Positions 56,512-64,000 of a stretch of DNA of 64,000 nt are shown piece after piece; positions within the stretch are counted from its first letter, which is position 1, and every line of letters begins with the position of its first letter. The translations under genes were made by a program, and so were the position numbers. Origin of the DNA: Apirhabdus apintestini. GTDB lineage: Bacteria > Pseudomonadota > Gammaproteobacteria > Enterobacterales > Enterobacteriaceae. The notes beneath the pieces were generated by a model, which saw nothing but the letters and a program-made list of their open reading frames with translations, was not told the origin of the DNA and did no database searches. The DNA lies in the NCBI GenBank assembly GCA_033977085.1, contig CP138906.1, forward strand, positions 1,364,001-1,428,000, read 5' to 3'.

Positions 56512-59002
56512 TCAGGCGCCGGCAGGCACCGCGTGAGCGGTATTTTTCGGCGCGCTGGCCTGATATTTTTCAATCTCTAGCTGCGCCATATGGCCGCAGT
56601 TGCCCTGCGCCAGGCTTGAAGAGCCAATGTCAAATGTCAGACAGTTGACGTTGCCGTTTTACACAGAGAGCCGGGCGTTGCCGGATTGATAGGATCGTAC
56701 CACGCGCCTTCGCTAATACGCACCACGCCCTCGCGTACATCTTCGGTCACTACGGCACCGACCAGGATTTGCCCTCGTCCATTAAAGGCGCGAATAAGAT
56801 CGCCGCTGGCGATACCGCGACGCTTCGCATCCTGCGGGTTGATCCAGATTGCTTCACGGTCTGCCACGGCGTATTTTTGCGCAGCGGCGTATTATCTAAC
56901 TGCGAATGCAGGCGGTTAACCGGATGTGCGGTATTAAGCGATAGTGGGTAAGACTGCGCTTCCGGCCCTTTGTACCATTCGTGCGGCGGCATCCAGGTGG
57001 GAATGCCTGGACAATCGGCGTAGCCCATTTTTGCCACCGCGTCGGAGTAGATCTCGATTTTGCCGGACGGCGTTCCCAGCGGATTAAGCAGCGGATTTTC
57101 ACGGAAATCAGCGAAGCGTACCCACTGTTTATTCGCATCAGGAACCGGGAAACGGATGTAATTATTCGACGCCCAGAACATATCAAACGGCGGGAGCGCT
57201 ACGTGCGCGTTTCTCGCCTGCGCTTTCATATCGTCATACATTCCCTTCAGCCACATCATCTCATCTTTGCCTTCGGTAAAGGCATCGCGAACGCCGAGTT
57301 TTTCCGCCAGGCCGATGAAGATATCAAGGTCATTACGAGATTCATGCTGCGGCGGAACGCACTGATGCATCGGGAATACATAAAGTTGGGAATAATCACC
57401 GCCCATTTCCAGATCGTTACGCTCATAGCTGGTGGTCGCTGGTAGTACGATATCCGCGAATTTGGCGGTTGCGGTCCAGTAAGGTTCGTTGACGACGATC
57501 GTTTCAGGATGCTGCCAGGCTTTCACCAGGTTATTGGTATCCTGATGCTGGTGGAAGGTATTTCCTCCCGCCACGTACACCATTTTTACATCCGGGTAAG
57601 TTACCTTCGCACCGTTAAAGTCGATAGTTTTGCCCGGATTTGCCAGGCAATCGGCAATGCGAGCGACGGGGATTGGCGACGGGCCATTTGCCGGCGCGTT
57701 GCCTGCGGAAATGCCGGCCAGGATACCGCCTCGCGCGGTTGGACTGCCGCCGGAAGAGTAATGGTAGCTAAAGCCGAATCCGCCGCCGGGCAGGCCAATC
57801 TGGCCAAGCATGGAGGCAACGGTCACCAGTAGCCAGTGGGGCTGTTCGCCGTGATGCTGACGCTGAATCCCCCAGCCGGCCATAATCATGGTGCGGCGTT
57901 TTGCCATATCTCTTGCGAGCCTGCGAATAGTTTCAGCGTCTACGCCGCAGATATCGGCGGCCCACTGTGCGTCTTTCACGACACCGTCGTCTTCGCCGTT
58001 TATATAGGCGGCAAATTTGTCAAACCCAACGGTCCAGTTTTGCAGAAAGTCGGCATTATGTAATTTTTCGGCCATCAGCGTATGCGCGATACCGATGAGC
58101 ATTGCGCTATCGGTATAAGGGCGCGGTGCAATCCATTCGGCGTTCATGTATTTAGCGCTGTCTGAATGCACCGGGTCGATGCAGATAGCGCGAATACCTT
58201 TTTCTTTCAGCGCCTGGAAGCCGGATGGTCCGACATGGTCGGGAATATTCCAGCTATTTTTCAGCGTGACCATTGGATTGCAGCCCCAGAGAATGATTTG
58301 TTCGCTGTGTTCAATGACATTTGGCCAGGCGGTTTGCTGTTCATAAACCTCCATTGAGCCTACCACGTGCGACATGATCACCTGCGCCGCGCCGGTTGAG
58401 TAGTCGCCCGAATAATCTAAACACCCGCCGCACAGGTTCATCAGCCGCTGCAGCAGAGTGCGGCTATTGTGCAGCATGCCAACGCTTTTCCAGCCGTAAG
58501 AGCCGGCGTAGATAGACTGCGGGCCGTGCTCTTTTTGCAGCCGACCGATTTGTTGACTTACCAGGGTCAGCGCCTTATCCCAGCTCACGCGTACCCATTC
58601 ATCTCTGCCGCGCAGTTCCGGGCGGCAATTCAGCGGGCCGCCTTCCAGCCAGCTTTTACGCACCATAGGATATTTCACGCGGTTCGGCGCATGCACCTGA
58701 TGGGGCGCTATGGTTATCAAATCATTAGGGAAAGGGTCATCCTGAATAGGCTTAGTGTCGATCATTCGTCCGTTCTGGACGATGGCTTCAAACGCGCCCC
58801 AGTGGGCGCCGGTCAGGATACCGCGCTGGGCCTGCCGCAGCGCGGTGAATTGCGGCAATGCTTCCCCAATCGCCTGCGCCAGTACTGATTTTGGCCACAG
58901 ACCGGACATTAGTGACATGCCCGCCAATGCGGCGGTTCCGGTCAGGAAGCGGCGGCGGCTCATCGATATAGCGCTCTGCGTCAGTTTTTTATTATTGTTC
59001 AT
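56512..59002 (-). CDS. torZ: TMAO/biotin-sulfoxide reductase, TorZ/TorA type (two frameshifts)
   Basis: Periplasmic bis-MGD molybdoenzyme of the DMSO/TMAO reductase family. Twin-arginine signal SRRRFLTGTAALAGMSLM. Family segments GDYSTGAAQVIMSHVVGSME, YEQQTAWPNVIEHS, and the molybdenum-ligand Ser region AGSYGWKSVGML are present. The A-runs near 56868 and 56661 are each one base short; repair joins NTPLRKKYAVADREAIWINP and SLCKNGNVNCLTFDIGSSSL, to end at 56512 after about 830 residues. It follows torY by 12 bp, so electrons pass from quinol via TorY. TorA cannot be excluded, but no torD is present. Confidence 0.88.
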
Positions 59003-59014
59003 TTTGATGGCTCC

Positions 59015-60172
59015 TTATTTATTCTCTGACGAAGTTTTAGGCATATCGCTGGCGTGTTGCTGGACATACTGCGTCAGCACGCGCAATTGTTCCTGACTCA
59101 GCGATGTGCGCGGAGCCATACCTTTTACTACGCCGATCCACTGGTTGGCATTAAAGCGATCGAGCGCCGTTAGCCCGTGGCAACCGGTACAGTTGGCAGA
59201 CATCATATCGGCGGCGTAACGCCAGATTTTGTCGCGATCGCCGATGAGTTGCTGCTGTGGAACCCAAATTGTCAGCGCCACCTTATGCCAGATAAGCCCG
59301 GTGTCATCATCCTTACTGGTTTCCTGTGTTTTAAGCCGGGCGCGCGCTTTTTCATCTAATAGCGCGCTCAGGATGCGTTTCCCTTTTGCCGCATAAAAGA
59401 CTTCTTTGACGCCGTCCTGCTGCCAGCCGCTAACTTCGGCCTGCACCATTTCACCATCACGCGTAATGACGCGCAGTGACGTTGAAGGCATCAGATTGCC
59501 GTCATTGTGCTCAGTTTTATCTTTCGTGAGCCAGAAAGGCTGCGTAGAAATCGCGTAGAGCGTAGTGGCCGTTTTCGGCGTATGGGCCGCTGCGGAAGAG
59601 AGCTCGCTGGCACCCGCGGCGGCCAGATTGCTCATATCGGGCAGAATATGTGCGACGCCTTTATGGCAGTCAATACACGTTTGGCCTTCTTTAATCGCGA
59701 CGGGATGCTGCTGACGCGCTTCTGCACTCTGCGCCAGGATGTCCATAGCCTGAAAGCTGTGACATGAGCGGCAGGTTGCCGAATCGCTAGCTTTTAATGT
59801 TTTCCAGACGCTTTGCGCCATCTCCAGCTTGTGCGCTTCATATTTTTCCGGGGTATCAATTTTCCCGGTCATTTCGCCCCAGACATCTTTCACGGCCATT
59901 ATTTTTGTTTTCATGTAATCGAGTGGCTGATGCGGGACGTGGCAATCGGCGCATTCAGCGCGTATGCCGCGGGGGTTTTGAAAATGGATGCTGCCCTGAT
60001 ATTCCGCCAGCGGGCGCTCCATGGTATGGCAGGACACGCAAAATTCGGTATCGCTGGTTTTGTGCATAACGGTAGCCCCGCCTGCCAGCAGTGCGGCTCC
60101 CAGCAGAATTCCGACCACCAGAATCCATAGCCATCCCAATCGACGGCCAGATGAAAATTTACTCTTGCTCAT
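59015..60172 (-). CDS. torY: Pentahaem c-type cytochrome TorY/TorC
   Basis: 385 residues, intact. An N-terminal membrane anchor (LGWLWILVVGILLGAALLAGG) is followed by four NapC/NirT-type haem motifs CVSCH, CADCH, CRSCH and CIDCH, and a C-terminal domain with a fifth, CTGCH. This is the TorC/TorY layout. It takes electrons from menaquinol and passes them to the downstream reductase. Two-gene torYZ order as in E. coli, where the locus lies on the other side of cutC. Confidence 0.92.
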   Translation of the reverse strand: MSKSKFSSGRRLGWLWILVVGILLGAALLAGGATVMHKTSDTEFCVSCHTMERPLAEYQGSIHFQNPRGIRAECADCHVPHQPLDYMKTKIMAVKDVWGEMTGKIDTPEKYEAHKLEMAQSVWKTLKASDSATCRSCHSFQAMDILAQSAEARQQHPVAIKEGQTCIDCHKGVAHILPDMSNLAAAGASELSSAAAHTPKTATTLYAISTQPFWLTKDKTEHNDGNLMPSTSLRVITRDGEMVQAEVSGWQQDGVKEVFYAAKGKRILSALLDEKARARLKTQETSKDDDTGLIWHKVALTIWVPQQQLIGDRDKIWRYAADMMSANCTGCHGLTALDRFNANQWIGVVKGMAPRTSLSQEQLRVLTQYVQQHASDMPKTSSENK

Positions 60173-60670
60173 AAGTTATCCCTTAAAAAATAACGGCTGC
60201 GGAAGGTCACGTTGAGTCTGGCGCAGACCAAAAACTCCATACCATTGTAAAGTATTATTATTTTATCCCCCATAGGGAGTAGATGGTTTTTTGGGGATTA
60301 TCTGATTTTTTATTCAGAAATGCCGATCCGGACAGAAATGCGCCATGAGGAATACGCAATGTTGCCCCACAGTTTGATTTCTTTGAAAAAACGGCGTTAT
60401 GTAAGAATTAATAACGGTTAAATTGCGCCCGTAAGCGATAGCGGGAGTGCGCGTTGTATCAGAGGGAATATCGGGGATTAAACCTGCATATGCTCTAAAG
60501 AGAAGGTGAATCTGAGGATCTATACGCGGCGGCGTATCACACAGGCGGGGCGGTGATTTAGCTCTGGCGTGTTAGATGTAGCTCGCCGGGCGCAAATTAT
60601 GCATTGGGCAAGTATCCAGAAACTGGCCCTGCGAGTGCAGGGCCGATTAATGTGAGTTATCGGGTATACA
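60173..60670. other. Intergenic torY-argS
   Basis: About 500 bp. It should contain the torYZ promoter. I saw no clear FNR, TorR or NarL site. No gene is visible. Confidence 0.4.
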
Positions 60671-62402
60671 TTACATCCGTTCAACGGTTTCGATGCCCAG
60701 AGTATCTAACCCTAACTTCAGCGTCTTAGCGGTCAAATGCGCCAGTTTCAGGCGGCTTTGACGAACGGCATCGTTTTCTGCGCTTAAAATAGGGCAGTGT
60801 TCATAAAAACCGGAGAACAGACCCGCCAGATCGTATAGATAAGCGCACATCACGTGCGGCGTACCGTCGCGTGCCACAATTTGTAGCGTTTCTTCAAACT
60901 GCAGCAGGCGGGCAGCCAGCGCCGCTTCACGATCGTCGCTGATATGCACCGGCGACGTTAAATCGCCTTCACTCACGCCGGCTTTACGAAATACGGAAAG
61001 CACGCGCGTATAGGCATACTGCATGTACGGTGCCGTATTCCCTTCAAAGGCCAGCATATTGTCCCAGTCAAAAATGTAATCTGTGGTACGGCTTTTTGAG
61101 AGGTCGGCATATTTGACGGCACCGATGCCGACGGTATTGGCCAGCCGTTCAAGCTCTTCAGTCGGCATATCCGGGTTCTTTTCCGCAACCAGGCGACGAG
61201 CGCGCTCCAGCGCCTCGTCCAGTAAATCGGCAAGCTTAATTGTGCCGCCGCTGCGGGTTTTAAAGGGCGCCCGTCTTTACCCAGCATCATACCGAACATA
61301 TGGTGTTCCAGCGGCACGCTTTCAGGGACATAACCGGCTTTGCGTACGATGGCCCAGGCCTGAAGTAGATGCTGGTGCTGACGTGAATCGATGTAATACA
61401 GCACCCGATCGGCATGCAATGTTTCATAACGATATTTGGCACAGGCGATATCGGTAGTCGTGTAAAGGTAACCGCCGTCTTTTTACGTACGATAACCCCC
61501 ATAGCGTCGCCTTCCTTGTTTTTAAATTCATCAAGGTAGACCACCAGCGCGCCTTCACTTTCTACCGCCAGCCCCTTAGCCTGCAGATCGGCGACGATTT
61601 CGGGCAGCATTGGGTTATAGAGGCTTTCGCCCATCACATCGTCCTGAGTCAGCGTCACATTCAGGCGGCGATAGGTGAGCTGGTTCTGCTCCATAGTGAT
61701 ATCTACCAGCCTGCGCCACATTTTCAGGCAATATTCGTCGCCGCCCTGTAACTTCACCACATAGCCGCGGGCGCGCTCAGCGAAGGCGGGATCTTCGTCG
61801 TAATTTTTCTTCGCTTCACGGTAAAAATTTTCCAGATCGGCAAGCGCCATATCGCCAGCATTTTCATTTTGCTGCTTTTCCAGATAGGCGATAAGCATAC
61901 CAAACTGCGTCCCCCAGTCGCCGACGTGATTCGCTCGAATAACGTGATGGCCCAGAAAGGAGAGCGTCCGCACAGCGGCATCGCCAATAATAGTGGAGCG
62001 TAAATGCCCGACATGCATCTCTTTGGCTACATTCGGCGCTGAATAGTCAATCACGATGGTTTGCGGTGCTTCAACGCTGGCAACGCCGGCACGCTCGCTG
62101 GCGAAAGCGGTTTCGATATGCCCGGCGATAAAGCCTCTGTCGAGAAAAATATTAATAAATCCGGGCCCGGCGATTTCAACTTTGGCGGCAATCCCGTCTA
62201 AATCCAGATGCGCAATCGCCTGCTCAGCTAACTGTCGCGGCGCCATGCCAAGCTGTTTAGCAATCGCCATAACGCCATTTGCCTGATAGTCACCAAACTG
62301 AGGCCTGGCCGATTGCCGAACCTGAGGTTCGCAATCGGCATCAGCGCCTGCGCTTATCAAAGCCTGACGGACTTTATCTGAGAGAAGAGCCTGAATATTC
62401 AC
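60671..62402 (-). CDS. argS: Arginyl-tRNA synthetase (two frameshifts)
   Basis: Class I synthetase. N-terminal Add-1 domain (MNIQALLSDKVRQALISAG), HIGH-like SAPNVAKEMHVGHLRSTIIGD, the body, and the C-terminal anticodon-binding domain ending ENDAVRQSRLKLAHLTAKTL...GIETVERM. Bases are missing near 61482 (A5 for A6; restores KKDGGYLYTT) and 61262 (T3 for T4; restores GRPFKTRSGGT). Repaired length is 577 residues, exactly the E. coli length. The gene is essential in bacteria, so the breaks are very unlikely to be real. Confidence 0.97.
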
Positions 62403-62709
62403 CGGGTTACCTTACTTTTAGCACGCCTTGCGCCGCTGTGCGCAGGCGTGCGCGCGTGGAAAAACAAAGGCGAAAGTATACTGTATTTCGCGCTCAGCGT
62501 CAGCATTCGCGGCGCCTGGCGTCGGGAGAAGAAAATGGGTAGATTAAGCGGCGGATCGGCGATACCCATCGTTTAACCGCACCGGTTATATGCGGGGCCT
62601 GGCCTGCAACGTGCGATGTCGGGTTACCGTTACCGCGTATTGGCCTATGGCTGCGGCGTTTGCCGATAAAAACCACGAGCATCACCTAATGTCATGAAAG
62701 GAGCGTGTT
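62403..62709. other. Intergenic argS-yecM
   Basis: About 300 bp between the divergent argS and yecM. No gene seen. Confidence 0.4.
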
Positions 62710-63285
62710 ATGCGCTGGGATAGTTGTCCGGAACTCCAGGATTTAGCGGTTGATTTGCCGCATTTTGAACGCGCACTTTTATCGCTAACGCGCCGTATTG
62801 GTCTCAATATCACGCCGCTATACGCCGATCATATTTCGCTGCGCTGTCATCAAAATAGTACCGCTGAGCGCTGGCGTGCGGGCCTGCTACGCTGCGGCGA
62901 ATTAATGAATGAAAGCACGATCAACGGCCGGTTGATTTGTCTATTTCGCCTGCGGGAGCCGCTGTGCGTGGTGCACTGGCGCTTTACGCTAATCGAATTG
63001 CCTCGGCCGGGAGAAAAACGCTATCCACACGAAGGCTGGGAACACATTGAGATTGTACTGGAGGGCGAGCCGGGTGCATTAAATACGCGCGCGCTGAATT
63101 TGCTCAGCGATGAGGGGCTGCGCGAACCCGGTATTAGCGTGAAAATCAGCGCGCCGAAAGGGGCCGGAGAACGGCTGGAAAACCCTACATTTGCGGTTAC
63201 GGACGGTAAAGTGACGATAAAATTTCATCCGTATGCGCTGGAGGATATTGTCGCCAGCGAACGTGTCCTTTCGGATGACGCATAA
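62710..63285 (+). CDS. yecM: YecM, VOC-fold protein
   Basis: 191 residues, intact: metal-binding fold of the vicinal-oxygen-chelate type, with YADHISLRCHQNSTAERW, HWRFTLIELPRPGEKRYPHE and GWEHIEIVLEG as in E. coli YecM. Start ATG 62710 follows AAAGGAGCG. Function unknown. Upstream of cutC in the same direction. Confidence 0.94.
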   Translation: MRWDSCPELQDLAVDLPHFERALLSLTRRIGLNITPLYADHISLRCHQNSTAERWRAGLLRCGELMNESTINGRLICLFRLREPLCVVHWRFTLIELPRPGEKRYPHEGWEHIEIVLEGEPGALNTRALNLLSDEGLREPGISVKISAPKGAGERLENPTFAVTDGKVTIKFHPYALEDIVASERVLSDDA

Positions 63286-63343
63286 ACTGTGTTTGTAACA
63301 TTTAACTAAAACCTGCCAGATAGCGCGCGCGAGTGAGGTTACT

Positions 63344-64000
63344 ATGGTTTTGCTGGAAATTTGTTGTTATGGCCTGGAATGTGCGGTCAACGCAGAGCGG
63401 GCCGGTGCCGACCGTATTGAATTATGTAGCGCCCCGAAAGAGGGGGTTAACCCCCTCCGTTGGTGTCTTACGCGGCGTGCGCCAGCGTGTATCGATTCCC
63501 GTTCATCCAATTATTCGACCGCGAGGCGGCGATTTTTGTTACACCCGCGATGAGTTTAGCGTGATGTTGGATGATATCGCTTTTGTGCGTGATGCAGGGT
63601 TCCCGGGGCTGGTTGTCGGCGCGCTTTCCGTAGACGGCGAGATTGATGTTCCACGCATGAAGCGCATTATGCAGGCGGCATCCGGAATGGCGGTGACTTT
63701 TCATCGCGCGTTCGATATGTGTCGCGATCCCCGTGCAGCAAGCGATTGTCTCGGAGAATTAGGGATTGCGCGTATTTTGACCTCCGGCCAGCAGCAGAAC
63801 GCCAGCGCCGGTCTTGAATTAATCAGGGAACTAAATAAGCATTCCGGTGCTCCAATCATTATGGCCGGTGCGGGCGTGCGTCTGGCAAACCTGTCTGAGT
63901 TTATCGAAGCAGGTGTCAAAGAAGTCCACAGTTCAGCGGGGATGCAGGAACCTTCCCCAATGCGCTGGCGCCAGAGCGCTGTGTCAATGGCCTCTGGCGA
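63344..64000 (+). CDS. cutC: CutC (partial, frameshifted)
   Basis: TIM-barrel protein of the CutC family, once linked to copper tolerance; its true activity is unsettled. Begins MVLLEICCYGLECAVNAERA and GADRIELCSAPKEG; one base is missing near 63445-63460 and the frame then continues RQRVSIPVHPIIRPRGGDF, VTFHRAFDMCRDPRA and APIIMAGAGVRLANL. The window ends before the gene does. Confidence 0.92.

Overview
The window is chromosomal DNA of a member of the Enterobacteriaceae. From about 25.9 kb to the right end the gene order dcm-vsr-yedI-yodC-dgcQ-dsrA-yodD-dsrB-rcsA-yedD-tcyJ-dcyD-tcyL-tcyN-yecF-uvrY-uvrC-pgsA-glyW-cysT-leuZ-tyrP-yecJ-otsBA-...-argS-yecM-cutC is colinear (reversed) with the 42-44 min region of Escherichia coli K-12. 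The encoded proteins are clearly diverged from E. coli, so this is another genus or a distant species. I cannot name it from sequence alone. Both flagellar gene blocks that K-12 carries in this stretch are missing, as is sdiA, which points to a non-motile lineage.

Region by region: 1-5.9 kb carries a formate-hydrogenlyase accessory locus (end of hydN, hypF, a NiCoT nickel/cobalt transporter, and fdhF with its own sigma-54 promoter). The formate dehydrogenase has cysteine at the position where E. coli has selenocysteine. 6.5-8.4 kb is an IS21-family (IS100-like) element. 9.4-16 kb is a fimbrial cluster (LuxR-type regulator, chaperone, usher, minor pilin, two DUF1120 proteins). 16.9-23.9 kb is a second chaperone-usher cluster (pilin, chaperone, usher, minor pilin, FimH-like tip adhesin) whose usher is split by an IS5 copy. 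After a stretch of small unknown genes the K-12-like backbone begins with dcm and vsr. In it dgcQ is split by a second IS21-family copy. The sRNA DsrA, an RcsAB box before rcsA, tandem TyrR boxes before tyrP and three NorR sites before norV are recognisable. Between otsA and argS, where K-12 has flhDC-mot-che-flh, lies a respiratory/nitrosative cargo: norR-norVW, a third IS21-family copy, and torYZ.

A large fraction of the genes read as frameshifted, including argS, which is essential. Almost every break is a one-base loss in a homopolymer, and restoring it gives exactly the E. coli protein length in many cases (fdhF, uvrC, argS, otsA, tcyJ, tcyL, dcm). The three IS21 copies, otherwise nearly identical, each carry their own private one-base indels, and the IS5 copy is one base short. 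I therefore read most frameshifts as sequencing or consensus errors and annotate those genes as CDS across the break. The two IS interruptions (usher at 18.4 kb, dgcQ at 31.1 kb) have clean target duplications and are real.

How the parts work together: hydN/hypF/NiCoT/fdhF serve formate oxidation and [NiFe]-hydrogenase maturation in fermentation; norVW detoxifies NO under anaerobiosis; torYZ respires TMAO or related oxides; tcyJLN with dcyD imports and breaks down cystine/D-cysteine; otsBA makes trehalose; uvrY/uvrC, dcm/vsr and rcsA/dsrA are regulatory and DNA-maintenance functions.
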